Position numbers and translations under genes: made by a program. This document shows, piece after piece, positions 24,895-33,350 of a stretch of DNA of 64,000 nt; the stretch's first letter is position 1; the number at the start of each line of letters is the position of its first letter. The notes beneath the pieces were generated by a model. That model did not search any database. It saw only the letters and a list, made by a program, of their open reading frames with translations, and was not told the origin of the DNA. Origin of the DNA: Sulfuritalea sp. (lineage in GTDB: Bacteria > Pseudomonadota > Gammaproteobacteria > Burkholderiales > Rhodocyclaceae); assembly GCA_016716965.1 (NCBI GenBank), contig JADJUP010000029.1, positions 62,001 through 126,000 of the forward strand, in the 5' to 3' direction.

Positions 24895-25094
24895 GCACCG
24901 TTAGCGAGTGCGAACCGGAATGTCGGCGCCCAACAGGGACATCCTTCGGTCGCTGGCGGCACGGCGGAATCCGGGAAGTATGCTGTCGCGGCGGGAGAAA
25001 TTGCACACCAGGCATCCCGCGCATTCAGTGCTTCATAAACCTGCAACAAGCTCCGCCTATGCTTGAACGAATCGATGCCAAGGCAGGTGCTCAA

Positions 25095-25601
25095 ATGACA
25101 ACCGATCAGCGTCCCTTGCAGGTTCTGTTTCTCGGCAGCCGGAACGCGGCCCGGTCGCAGATGGCCGAGTGCCTGCTGAACTCCATCGGCAGCGGACGTT
25201 ACAAGGCCCATTCGGCGGGAATCCTTCCCGCAGGCGAAGTTCACCCGCTTGCCATCGAACTTCTGAAAAAGAACAAGCTGGCTACGGACCGACTGCACTG
25301 CAAGGACTGGCAGCGCTTTGCGCCACCGGGATTGCTCGACCTTGATGTCGTCGTATCCGTCTGCGAGTCACCCGTTGAAGAAATCAACGGCAAATGGCCA
25401 GGGAATCCACTGCTCGCCCACTGGCAACACCCTGATCCGGTCGCGCTGGCCGATGAGGACGGAAGCATGCGTCGTGCCTTCTTTCATACCTACAACCAGC
25501 TGGTTCGCCGCTTGACCATTTTCGCCAGTTTGCCGCTGAACAAGCTGGATCGGGACGCCCTCAAACGCCGCATCGACGATATCGGGCGCAAAGGAGCCTG
25601 A
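25095..25601 (+). CDS. ArsC/low-molecular-weight phosphatase-fold protein without catalytic Cys
   Basis: A 168-residue protein of the thioredoxin-coupled arsenate reductase / LMW tyrosine phosphatase fold. The P-loop, normally C-x5-R (FLCTHNSARSQMAE-like), reads FLGSRNAARSQMAE here, with Gly14 in place of the nucleophile and Arg20 kept. The second Cys region (VVSVCES) and the HWQHPDP loop are present. An AGGTG site supports the ATG at 25095; an upstream ATG at 25059 has none. The 200 bp before it show no clear promoter. It is probably not an active phosphatase or arsenate reductase, and may be a binding or regulatory relic. Confidence 0.8.
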   Translation: MTTDQRPLQVLFLGSRNAARSQMAECLLNSIGSGRYKAHSAGILPAGEVHPLAIELLKKNKLATDRLHCKDWQRFAPPGLLDLDVVVSVCESPVEEINGKWPGNPLLAHWQHPDPVALADEDGSMRRAFFHTYNQLVRRLTIFASLPLNKLDRDALKRRIDDIGRKGA

Positions 25602-25605
25602 GGGT

Positions 25606-26373
25606 TCAGGCCCCGGCAGTATCCAACCAACTACCGAGCTGTTCCAGAACCCAGGACGGATCGTCCAACGGCACGTCGTGTCCAGCCGACGGGTGGAGGA
25701 CAAGGGGCGCATTCCATTGCATCGCCAATCGAAGCGAACATTCGACGTGAACCAGCGCATCGCGCTCGCAGGCCAGCAGCAACAAGCGACTCAACGGCGG
25801 CACCCGAGGCGCGCGATAGCGCGCCGCAGCGAACAATTGGCGAAAGGCATTCTTCCGCGATACCGGACTTTCGCGTCGCCATTGCAGCCATTGCGCGATC
25901 ACGGCATCAGGGTCTGCAACAAGGCGGGTGGTCATGCGCAAAATCGCCGCCTCCTTCCCGCGTTCGCTCACGGGCAGTGCAAACAAACGCAGCAGGAGGG
26001 GGTAGTTGGCCGGCCGCAGGCGTCGGAACCACGGGCTGAATGGCCGCAGGCTCGTGTTGATCAGCACCGCCGCCGCCAGGTCTTGCGGATGGCGCTGCGC
26101 CCAGGCGACGGCAACCATGGCGCCCAATGACATGGCGAGTACCCGGCACGGCGACGCAATGCCCTGCCGCACAAGTTCGGCATGGCAGAAATCCGCCATG
26201 CCTTCGACGCTGCCCGGACTCGGCTGAGCATTGAGCCTTCCGTTGCCGGGAAGGTCGAGGCAGATCACCGGCGCCCCGGGAAACGCCTCGCCCAGGCGTT
26301 GCGGGAAGTCGCCCCAGTGCCGCGCTTCGCGGGTCAGGCCGCGCAGAAGAATCCAGGGTCGCTCGGGCGTCAC
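25606..26373 (-). CDS. Alpha/beta hydrolase
   Basis: A 255-residue alpha/beta-hydrolase-fold protein. It has the HG-like segment LLRGLTREARHWGDFP near the start, LDLPGNGRL, the nucleophile elbow AMSLGAMVA with Ser near residue 83, and a C-terminal SAGHDVPLDDP with the catalytic His. No signal peptide is seen. The substrate cannot be inferred. It overlaps the M14 peptidase gene by 4 nt, which suggests the two are co-expressed, and it converges on the ArsC-like gene. Confidence 0.82.
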   Translation of the reverse strand: MTPERPWILLRGLTREARHWGDFPQRLGEAFPGAPVICLDLPGNGRLNAQPSPGSVEGMADFCHAELVRQGIASPCRVLAMSLGAMVAVAWAQRHPQDLAAAVLINTSLRPFSPWFRRLRPANYPLLLRLFALPVSERGKEAAILRMTTRLVADPDAVIAQWLQWRRESPVSRKNAFRQLFAAARYRAPRVPPLSRLLLLACERDALVHVECSLRLAMQWNAPLVLHPSAGHDVPLDDPSWVLEQLGSWLDTAGA

Positions 26374-27395
26374 GTGGCCCCCCCGCCATACCAGCGGCGC
26401 AGGGCAGCCTGGCCGTGCCTGTCACGCGCCTCTCCGGTCGGCAGCCAGAGCGCGCTGCCGCTGGCGGCGCGAGTCATGAAATCCAGCCACGCCAGATGCC
26501 GCCGCAGTACGCGCTGGCGGCGGTGTTCGATCTGCGGGTTGAACATGCCGTGTCGCGAAAACAATTGCCGCGGGTTTTTCTTGACCCAAAGCCAGGACCC
26601 CATTTCAAGCGTCAGCGGCAGAAACAGGCATTCGGCATTTTCCAGCGCACGCAGGTACAGGTAGTCCCACAGGTCGCCGTGCGCAAGGTATTGCCGACTC
26701 TGCGGTTCGAACACGTAACGATGGTGATTGTGGGTCTGGTCCAATATTTCCAGCAAGGCATGCATCTCCGCCAGATGCGGTATCGGCTGCGCCGTGTGCG
26801 CATAGGGAAACCAGATGCGATCGCTGAGGCCGAATCCGGAGTGGCAATCGACGGCCATGCTGAACCGATGGCTGAGCAGTTCGTCGTCGACTACGCGGCA
26901 CAAGGCGGCGGATTCCACCTCCAGGGTGGCGTCATCAGGTCCCCGGTACCAGGGCAGGCGCGGCCCCAGGCGATGTCCGCCGATCAGCAACGGCGTCTTT
27001 TCCTTCGCCTCCAGCGGCGCATTGCGCATCAGGTCCACGCCATTCGGATTGGCCCGCGTGCGCCGCCACATGCCGCCTGGATTCAGCGCGGGAACGAATA
27101 CCAGCCGCAGTTGATCGAGTTGCCGATGCAGCGTGGTATCCCAGCGCAGCCGGCTGACGATGCTTTGCAGGTAGGCCAGCACCACCTGGACGCCGATCCG
27201 TTCCAGGCCGTGCACGCCGCCGAAGATGCCGATCGCCGGTGCGGCGGGATCGCGATTACCAATGCTAATCGCATGAACAGGCAGTCGTCGCGAGCCGCAA
27301 TCGACCTCGCACAAGGTCCGTACTTCGATCCCCGGACCGCCACCCGCGACGATCTGTTCCAGTTCTTCGAGCTCGTCAATATCTTTCCACGTCAT
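26370..27395 (-). CDS. M14-family zinc carboxypeptidase-like protein
   Basis: A 341-residue protein of the M14 metallocarboxypeptidase / AstE-AspA superfamily. Zinc ligands are in FGGVHGLERIG (HxxE) and the later VDCHSG His. FVPALNPGGMWRRTRANPNGVDLMRN is the conserved substrate-binding region, split here by NPGG and NxNGVDLMRN. The catalytic Glu is in TLEMGSW. I chose the ATG at 27395 because homology appears to start at MTWKDIDELEELEQ. The frame is open to 27476, so an N-terminal extension is possible. No signal peptide is evident, so it may be cytoplasmic and act on small amide or peptide substrates. Confidence 0.8.
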   Translation of the reverse strand: MTWKDIDELEELEQIVAGGGPGIEVRTLCEVDCGSRRLPVHAISIGNRDPAAPAIGIFGGVHGLERIGVQVVLAYLQSIVSRLRWDTTLHRQLDQLRLVFVPALNPGGMWRRTRANPNGVDLMRNAPLEAKEKTPLLIGGHRLGPRLPWYRGPDDATLEVESAALCRVVDDELLSHRFSMAVDCHSGFGLSDRIWFPYAHTAQPIPHLAEMHALLEILDQTHNHHRYVFEPQSRQYLAHGDLWDYLYLRALENAECLFLPLTLEMGSWLWVKKNPRQLFSRHGMFNPQIEHRRQRVLRRHLAWLDFMTRAASGSALWLPTGEARDRHGQAALRRWYGGGAT

Positions 27396-27575
27396 CGCCA
27401 CAGCCCTGATTCGAACCGGATGCATTCGACCGACAGCATAGCGCATGACGGTGTCGACAAAGCCTCCCGATCGCATGCAGGAATGCGTTGACGCAAGTTG
27501 TCATTGACGCGCAATCAGGCTGAAACATGAGCTGAGTAGTCTTTCCCCAACTTCACTCCAACCACGGAGACCGCA

Positions 27576-27665
27576 ATGAAATCCCTGATCGACCAGCTTT
27601 TCGGAGAACTTGACCGCATGTTCGACGAACCCTGGGTGGTGGTCTGGCAACTCGACGAGTTTTGA
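27576..27665 (+). CDS. Possible small protein of 29 residues
   Basis: A very short ORF that I do not recognise. A GGAGA site lies 5 nt before the ATG, which is better than chance. The peptide starts MKSLIDQLFGELDRMF and continues with an acidic-aromatic tail (DEPWVVVWQLDEF), giving an amphipathic helix-like pattern. It is followed 55 nt later by another short ORF with a strong ribosome-binding site, and the two may form a small transcript. Confidence 0.4.
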   Translation: MKSLIDQLFGELDRMFDEPWVVVWQLDEF

Positions 27666-27720
27666 GCCAGAGCGGCCTCTGCCGCCCGCACCCGATACCA
27701 TCATCCGCAAGGAGAACACC

Positions 27721-27843
27721 ATGCACCGCCCGATCGCCGGCCGCTCACTGGTGCTGGCCCGCACACTGCTTTGGGGTGTAATCGAAGTTCTGGCACTGCT
27801 GCGGTCGCGGCGGGCGGCCCCCCGCATTCCGCTCCGCGACTAG
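27721..27843 (+). CDS. Possible small protein of 40 residues with a hydrophobic helix
   Basis: The ATG is preceded by a consensus AAGGAG at 8 nt. The 40-residue product is basic at both ends with a central hydrophobic stretch (SLVLARTLLWGVIEVLALL), which could insert in or lie on the membrane. I do not recognise a family. A copy of the 25-bp dispersed repeat and the sixA Pho box lie downstream. Confidence 0.45.
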   Translation: MHRPIAGRSLVLARTLLWGVIEVLALLRSRRAAPRIPLRD

Positions 27844-27871
27844 TCCGGCGGACGGTGTAACAACTGCTTGC

Positions 27872-27896
27872 GCCGTATCGCCAGCGCCGACTCTTG
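27872..27896 (+). repeat. 25-bp dispersed repeat, copy 4 (intergenic)
   Basis: This plus-strand copy is intergenic, 28 nt after the 40-residue ORF. It begins GCCGTATCGCC and ends GCGCCGACTCTTG, and is identical over 25 bp to the minus-strand copy at 50967-50991. Confidence 0.8.
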
Positions 27897-27934
27897 ACCC
27901 GGCAACTTGCGTTACACCGATGCCCCCGCTGTGT

Positions 27935-27968
27935 CTGTCATCCGCCTGTCACGCCGAGCGTCTACTCT
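27935..27968 (+). promoter_or_regulatory. Near-perfect Pho box and -10-like element upstream of sixA
   Basis: CTGTCAT-CCGC-CTGTCAC (27935-27952) matches both heptamers of the E. coli Pho-box consensus with the standard 4-bp spacer. TACTCT (27963-27968) follows after exactly 10 bp. The sixA GTG lies 28 nt further on. PhoB control of sixA is inferred from this site. Confidence 0.7.
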
Positions 27969-27996
27969 GCCGGCCTGAACGAAAAAGGAGGATAGG

Positions 27997-28449
27997 GTGG
28001 ACCTGATACTCTGGCGTCATGCCGAGGCAAAAGACGGCGACGGACCTGTGGCCGACACCGACCGGGAACTGACTGCGCGCGGAATCAAGCATGCACAGGA
28101 AATCGCGGAATGGCTGCGCGAACAGAAGCTGTCCAGGGTAACCGTATTGTCCAGCCCCGCCAGGCGATCCGTTCAAACGGCGGAAATGCTCGGCCTGCCG
28201 GTCAAGATCAAGACCCAGCTTGGGGTCGGCGCCAGCACCGCCGACCTGCTCGGCGCAGCCGACTGGCCGGATCAGTCCGGCGCGATCATCCTGGTCAGCC
28301 ATCAGCCCGCGCTGGGTCGCGTGGCCGCGCTTCTGCTAGCAGGCAGCGAGGCCGACTGGACCATCAAGAAGGCCGGCGTGTGGTGGTTTACCAATCGGGT
28401 GCGAAACGACGAAACGCAAACCGTGCTGCGTGCGGTACGCAATCCCTGA
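27997..28449 (+). CDS. sixA: Phosphohistidine phosphatase SixA
   Basis: A 150-residue histidine-phosphatase-superfamily enzyme. The active-site RH motif is in LILWRHAEAKDG (His8), and the second catalytic His is in LVSHQPALGRVAALL near residue 106. SixA removes phosphate from phosphohistidine in HPt domains of sensor kinases or PTS proteins. The GTG start has a strong AGGAGG site. A near-perfect Pho box lies upstream at 27935-27952, so it may be part of the phosphate regulon, near the hybrid kinases and CHAD protein of this window. Confidence 0.9.
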   Translation: MDLILWRHAEAKDGDGPVADTDRELTARGIKHAQEIAEWLREQKLSRVTVLSSPARRSVQTAEMLGLPVKIKTQLGVGASTADLLGAADWPDQSGAIILVSHQPALGRVAALLLAGSEADWTIKKAGVWWFTNRVRNDETQTVLRAVRNP

Positions 28450-28480
28450 CTCCAGACACCTGGCGTGGCCAGGCCTTCGA

Positions 28481-29836
28481 TCAGGCGCCGAACGCCTGCC
28501 GCACCGACCCCGCGATGGCCTCTGCCTGGGCAAGGACCACTGAGGCGTCGCGCCCCTCGACCATCACGCGCAGCAAGGGTTCGGTACCGGACGGCCGCAG
28601 CAATACGCGACCGCTGCCATCGAGCGTTGCCTCGGCGGCTTTCACCGCCGACTTGATGCCGCTGTCGGCGGACCAGTCGAATCCGCCGGGCATCTTCACG
28701 TTGATCAGCTTCTGCGGATACAGCGTCAGGTCGGCGCAGGCGTCGGCCAGCGTCTCGCCCGTCGCGCGCAATGCGGCAAGGACCTGCAAGGCGGCGATGA
28801 TGCCGTCACCGGTGGTATGGCGATCGAGGCAGATGATGTGTCCCGAGTTCTCGCCGCCCAGGATCCAGCCCTTGTCCTGCATCATCTCGAGGACATAACG
28901 GTCGCCGACCCTGGCCCGGCCCAGATCGATGCCCAGCCGGCCCAGCGCGTGCTCGAAGCCGAGGTTGCTCATCAGGGTGCCGGCGACACCGGGCACCGGA
29001 TGGCTGCGCGCACGGTGGCGGGCGATCACGTAAAGCAACTGGTCGCCGTCGTAGAGGGTTCCGGCCGCATCGACCATGACCAACCGGTCGCCATCGCCGT
29101 CGAGCGCGATGCCGCAATCGGCCTTGTGCTCCAGCACCGCCTGGCGCAACGCCGCGGGCGCGGTGGCGCCGACCTGATGGTTGATGTTGAGTCCGTTCGG
29201 CGCGTCGCCAACGCCGACTATTTCTGCTCCCAGTTCATGGAATACGTTGGGCGCCACATGGTAGGCCGCGCCGTGCGCGCTATCGACGACTATCCTGAGG
29301 CCGCGCAAATCCAGGTCGTTGGGGAAAGTGCTCTTGCAGAACTCGATGTAGCGCCCGGCGGCGTCATCGACGCGGCGCGCCTTGCCCAACTGGGCCGAAT
29401 CCATGCAGGCCATCGGCTGTTCGAGCCGCGCCTCGATATCCAGTTCGACGGCATCGGGCAGCTTGGTGCCCTGGGCCGAAAAGAACTTGATGCCATTGTC
29501 GTCAAACGGGTTGTGTGAGGCGGAGATCACCACGCCCGCCTGCAGGCGTAACGCACGCGTGAGGTAAGCGACCGCCGGCGTCGGCATCGGGCCGCACAGC
29601 ATCACGTCCACCCCGGCGGCGGCGAAGCCGGACTCCAGCGCCGCTTCGAGCATGTAGCCGGATATCCGCGTGTCCTTGCCGATCAGCACCGCAGGGCGAT
29701 CCTGGGGCCGCAAGCCATCGCGCGCGACCAGCGCGGCACCGGCAGCGAAGCCCAGTCGCATGACGAATTCCGGCGTTATTGGCGCCTGTCCGACGCGACC
29801 GCGCACACCATCGGTGCCAAAGTATTTTCGTCCCAT
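28481..29836 (-). CDS. glmM: Phosphoglucosamine mutase
   Basis: A 451-residue enzyme that converts glucosamine 6-phosphate to glucosamine 1-phosphate for UDP-GlcNAc, and so peptidoglycan and LPS, synthesis. The phosphoserine loop is ISASHNPFDDNG near residue 100, the metal loop DGDGDRLV is near 245, and the C-terminal phosphate-binding RPSGTEPLLRVM is intact. The N-terminus MGRKYFGTDGVRG is diagnostic. It overlaps folP by 1 nt, the common folP-glmM pairing. Confidence 0.97.
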   Translation of the reverse strand: MGRKYFGTDGVRGRVGQAPITPEFVMRLGFAAGAALVARDGLRPQDRPAVLIGKDTRISGYMLEAALESGFAAAGVDVMLCGPMPTPAVAYLTRALRLQAGVVISASHNPFDDNGIKFFSAQGTKLPDAVELDIEARLEQPMACMDSAQLGKARRVDDAAGRYIEFCKSTFPNDLDLRGLRIVVDSAHGAAYHVAPNVFHELGAEIVGVGDAPNGLNINHQVGATAPAALRQAVLEHKADCGIALDGDGDRLVMVDAAGTLYDGDQLLYVIARHRARSHPVPGVAGTLMSNLGFEHALGRLGIDLGRARVGDRYVLEMMQDKGWILGGENSGHIICLDRHTTGDGIIAALQVLAALRATGETLADACADLTLYPQKLINVKMPGGFDWSADSGIKSAVKAAEATLDGSGRVLLRPSGTEPLLRVMVEGRDASVVLAQAEAIAGSVRQAFGA

Positions 29837-30666
29837 CAGTAATCCTCCACAGCTTGCAATACGGCAATGGCGTCGCGTGTCGCAACGACATCATGCACGC
29901 GAAGAATCCGCGCACCGCGCAATACGGCGAGCACATGCGCGGCGATGCCGGCATGAACACGATCGGGCGCCGCGCGCCCGGTGATCAGTCCCAGCATGGA
30001 CTTTCGCGACATGCCGACCAGCAGCGGCAGGCCGGGGACCACCAGTTCATCCAGTCGGCGCAGAAGCTCGATGTTGTGTTCCAGAGTCTTGCCGAAACCG
30101 AAACCCGGATCGACGGCGATGCGGTTGAGCGCGATGCCGGCCGCTTCGGCGGCGGCGACGCGTTCCGCCAGAAACGCTGCCACCTCGCTGACGACATCCG
30201 CATAGTGCGGATTCTCCTGCATCGTGCGCGGTTCGCCCTGCATGTGCATGAGGCCGACCGCGGCGCGGCTGGCGGCGACCAGTTCCATGGCGCCCGGCGC
30301 ACGCAAGGCGTTGATGTCGTTGATCATGTCGGCGCCGGCGGCGAGTACCGCGCGCATCACCTCGGGCTTGACGGTATCGACCGACAGCGGCACGCCGCAA
30401 CCATGCAGCGCCTCGACCACTGGCAGCAGGCGGTCGATTTCCATCTGCGCCGGCACAGGCGCCGCGCCGGGGCGCGAGGACTCGGCACCCAGGTCGAGGA
30501 TGTGCGCACCCTCCTCGATCAGCCGCCGCCCCTGCGCGATCGCGGCAGCGGCATTACCGTGCAGTCCGTCTCCGGAAAATGAATCGTCGGACAGGTTGAC
30601 GATGCCCATGATGAGCGGACGCTCGGCGTTGAGGACATGGCGGCCGCAATGAAAGTGCTGGGTCAT
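29836..30666 (-). CDS. folP: Dihydropteroate synthase
   Basis: A 276-residue folate-pathway enzyme joining p-aminobenzoate to dihydropterin pyrophosphate, and the target of sulfonamides. Signatures are IMGIVNLSDDSFSGDG near residue 19, then LGAESSRPGA, VDPGFGFGKT and GMSRKSMLG. All are intact. It starts 10 nt after a strong hairpin (30676-30707), which could modulate its expression relative to ftsH. Confidence 0.97.
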   Translation of the reverse strand: MTQHFHCGRHVLNAERPLIMGIVNLSDDSFSGDGLHGNAAAAIAQGRRLIEEGAHILDLGAESSRPGAAPVPAQMEIDRLLPVVEALHGCGVPLSVDTVKPEVMRAVLAAGADMINDINALRAPGAMELVAASRAAVGLMHMQGEPRTMQENPHYADVVSEVAAFLAERVAAAEAAGIALNRIAVDPGFGFGKTLEHNIELLRRLDELVVPGLPLLVGMSRKSMLGLITGRAAPDRVHAGIAAHVLAVLRGARILRVHDVVATRDAIAVLQAVEDY

Positions 30667-30675
30667 GAAATGGGA

Positions 30676-30707
30676 AAGCCGCCGAATCGTGAACTATTCG
30701 GCGGCTT
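30676..30707 (-). terminator. Stem-loop between ftsH and folP
   Basis: Perfect 12-bp arms AAGCCGCCGAAT and ATTCGGCGGCTT flank an 8-nt loop. On the minus strand it lies 17 nt after the ftsH stop codon and is followed by TTCCCATTTC, only moderately T-rich. It could be a partial terminator or attenuator, because folP starts 10 nt downstream. Confidence 0.6.
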
Positions 30708-30724
30708 GTTCCACGGCGAAGGCT

Positions 30725-32605
30725 TCAGGCCGGGGCCGGCGCTGTCGGCTCCGGCCCCGGCGAGTTGTCGCCACGGGGCGTGGGAGCCGCGCTGGAAGGC
30801 TTGGGCGCACGGGGCGGCAGGCCGGCCATGATGTCGTTGATCTGGTCGGCGTCGATGGTTTCCATTTCGAGCAGGGCAGCTGTCATGGCCTCGACTTTGT
30901 CGCGATTGTCTTCGAGCAGTTTGCGCGCGCGCGCGTATTGCTCGTCGAGAATGCGGCGAATCTCGTTGTCGACCCTCTGCATCGTCGATTCGGAAACATT
31001 CTTGTGGGTGGTAACCGAGCGGCCAAGGAAAATCTCGCCTTCCTCCTCGCCATACACCATGGGCCCCATGCTGTCGGACATGCCCCACTGCGTCACCATG
31101 CGCCGCGCCAGGTCGGTCGCACGCTGGAAGTCGTTGGAGGCACCGGTAGTCATCTGCTGCATGAAAAGCTCCTCGGCGATGCGCCCGCCGAACAGCACCG
31201 TGATGGTGCTCAGCAGGCGCTCACGATCCTGGCTGTAGCGCTCCTGGTCGGGCAGCTGCATGGTCAGGCCAAGGGCGCGGCCGCGCGGAATGATGGTGAC
31301 CTTGTGCACCGGGTCGGTCTTGGGCAGCAACTTCGCCACCACGGCATGGCCCGACTCGTGATAGGCGGTGTTCCTGCGCTCTTCCTCGGGCATCACCATG
31401 GAGCGCCGCTCGGCGCCCATCATGATCTTGTCCTTGGCGCGCTCGAAATCCTCCATGTCCACCAGACGCTTGTTGCCGCGCGCGGCGAATAGTGCAGCTT
31501 CGTTCACCAGGTTGGCGAGGTCGGCGCCGGAAAAGCCGGGACAACCGCGAGCAAGGATCGAGGCATCGATATCGGGTGCCACCGGCACCTTGCGCATGTG
31601 CACCTTGAGGATCTGCTCGCGGCCACGGATGTCGGGCAGCGGCACGACGACCTGGCGGTCGAAACGACCGGGGCGCAGCAGCGCGGGATCGAGCACGTCG
31701 GGGCGGTTGGTGGCGGCAACCACGATGACGCCGGCCGAGCCTTCGAAGCCGTCCATTTCGACCAGCATCTGGTTCAGGGTCTGTTCGCGCTCGTCATTGC
31801 CACCGCCGAGGCCTGCGCCGCGCTGGCGGCCGACCGCATCCAGCTCGTCGATGAAAATGATGCAGGGCGCGGCCTTCTTGGCCTGATCGAACATGTCGCG
31901 TACGCGCGCGGCACCGACGCCGACGAACATTTCAACGAAGTCGGAGCCGGAAATCGAGAAGAAGGGTACCTTTGCCTCGCCGGCGATGGCCTTTGCCAGC
32001 AGCGTCTTGCCGGTACCTGGCGAGCCGACCAGCAACACGCCGCGCGGAATGCGGCCGCCGAGTTTCTGGAACTTGGACGGATCGCGCAGGAAGTCGACCA
32101 TCTCATAGACTTCCTCCTTGGCCTCGTCGCAGCCAGCGACATCGGCGAAGGTGATGTTGTTGGACGATTCATCCATCATGCGGGCCCGGCTCTTGCCGAA
32201 GGAGAACGCGCCGCCCTTGCCGCCACCCTGCATCTGGCGCATGAAGAACACCCAGACGCCGATCAGCAGCAGCATCGGGAACCAGGACACGAAAATGCTG
32301 GTGAGGAAGGACTGCTCCTCCTCGGGCTTGGCGACCACCTTGACGTTGTTCTTCAGCAGGTCGGACACCATCCACAGGTCGGGCGGCGCGTAGGTCGTGA
32401 TGCGCTTGCCGTCAGTGGTGGTCGCCTCCAGCGTACGGCCCTGGATCACCACCTTGGTGATGCGGCCCTGTTTGACCTCCTCAAGGAACTGCGAGTACTC
32501 GAGCGACCCGAGCGCGACCTGGCGCGTGTTGAACTGGTTGAAAACGGTCATCAGGACGATGCCGATCACCAACCAGATCGCCATGCTTTTGAACATGTTA
32601 TTCAA
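30725..32605 (-). CDS. ftsH: ATP-dependent zinc metalloprotease FtsH
   Basis: A 626-residue membrane AAA+ protease that degrades unstable membrane and regulatory proteins such as LpxC. Two membrane spans (about 5-24 and 100-121) flank the periplasmic domain. Walker A is GSPGTGKTLLA, the SRH region contains TNRPDVLDPALLRPGRFD, and the zinc site is HESGHAVVA. I chose the TTG at 32605 because GAGAGG lies 6 nt before it. The in-frame ATG at 32596 is three codons later. The last 25 residues are Pro/Ala rich. Confidence 0.96.
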   Translation of the reverse strand: MNNMFKSMAIWLVIGIVLMTVFNQFNTRQVALGSLEYSQFLEEVKQGRITKVVIQGRTLEATTTDGKRITTYAPPDLWMVSDLLKNNVKVVAKPEEEQSFLTSIFVSWFPMLLLIGVWVFFMRQMQGGGKGGAFSFGKSRARMMDESSNNITFADVAGCDEAKEEVYEMVDFLRDPSKFQKLGGRIPRGVLLVGSPGTGKTLLAKAIAGEAKVPFFSISGSDFVEMFVGVGAARVRDMFDQAKKAAPCIIFIDELDAVGRQRGAGLGGGNDEREQTLNQMLVEMDGFEGSAGVIVVAATNRPDVLDPALLRPGRFDRQVVVPLPDIRGREQILKVHMRKVPVAPDIDASILARGCPGFSGADLANLVNEAALFAARGNKRLVDMEDFERAKDKIMMGAERRSMVMPEEERRNTAYHESGHAVVAKLLPKTDPVHKVTIIPRGRALGLTMQLPDQERYSQDRERLLSTITVLFGGRIAEELFMQQMTTGASNDFQRATDLARRMVTQWGMSDSMGPMVYGEEEGEIFLGRSVTTHKNVSESTMQRVDNEIRRILDEQYARARKLLEDNRDKVEAMTAALLEMETIDADQINDIMAGLPPRAPKPSSAAPTPRGDNSPGPEPTAPAPA

Positions 32606-32694
32606 GTGGAGCCTCTCTTTCCCGCAACCGGGATTACGAATCAAATCATTGTAGTGCCGAATGCACCGCCCTGCAAACCGCAAGCCTCAGGCTT

Positions 32695-33336
32695 TCAAGC
32701 CCTTTTCCCCCGCGCCAACAGGTAAATCTCCGCACTGCGGTTGCGCGACGCCGCGGGCTTCCTCATCTGCAGGTTCGCGAACTGCTCCTGCAGTGCCTTG
32801 CGCAATTCCATGAAACCGTCGCCCTGGAACACCTTGACCAGCATGTCGCCGCCAGGTTTCAAATGTTGGGCACAAAATTCCAGCGTCAGTTCCGCCAGGA
32901 GCATCACGCGCGCCTGGTCCACTACGGCGATACCCGACATATTGGGGGCCATGTCCGACAATACAAGATCGACCTGGCGGCCACCCAGGGCAGCCGCCAG
33001 CACCTGCAGGACCGAATCCTCGCGGAAGTCTCCCTGGATGAATTCGACTCCGTGCATGGCATCCATTGGAAGGATATCGAGCGCGATCAGGCGGCCGCCC
33101 GGTGCCACTCGCCGCGCCGCGACCTGCGACCAGCTGCCCGGCGCGGATCCGAGGTCGACCACCGTCATGCCGGGTTTGAGCAGCTTGTCCTTGTCGTCGA
33201 TCTCGGTGAGCTTGAACGCGGCGCGCGAGCGCCAGCCCTCGGCGCGAGCACGCTGCACGTAGGCGTCGTTGACGTGCTCGTGGATCCAGGCCTTGTTGGT
33301 CTTGTTCTTCTTGTTGCTTGCTACCTTGCCGCTCAA
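32695..33336 (-). CDS. rlmE: 23S rRNA (uridine-2'-O-)-methyltransferase RlmE
   Basis: A 213-residue SAM methyltransferase (FtsJ/RrmJ) that modifies U2552 of 23S rRNA during late 50S assembly. Motif I is DLGSAPGSWSQ near residue 62. The K-D-K-E catalytic residues are in RAAFKLTEIDDKDKLLKPG, LSDMAPNMSG, LVKVFQG and AEIYLLA. The only reasonable start is a TTG at 33336. It is divergent from yhbY by 14 nt and upstream of ftsH, the usual arrangement. Confidence 0.96.
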   Translation of the reverse strand: MSGKVASNKKNKTNKAWIHEHVNDAYVQRARAEGWRSRAAFKLTEIDDKDKLLKPGMTVVDLGSAPGSWSQVAARRVAPGGRLIALDILPMDAMHGVEFIQGDFREDSVLQVLAAALGGRQVDLVLSDMAPNMSGIAVVDQARVMLLAELTLEFCAQHLKPGGDMLVKVFQGDGFMELRKALQEQFANLQMRKPAASRNRSAEIYLLARGKRA

Positions 33337-33350
33337 GCTACAATCCCGCC

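Noticed and set aside
25095..25601. Active arsenate reductase arsC
   Set aside because: The nucleophilic Cys is missing and no arsenic-resistance genes are nearby.
27496..27520. FNR box near the micro-ORFs
   Set aside because: TTGACGCGCAATCA does not have the required second half-site at N4 spacing.
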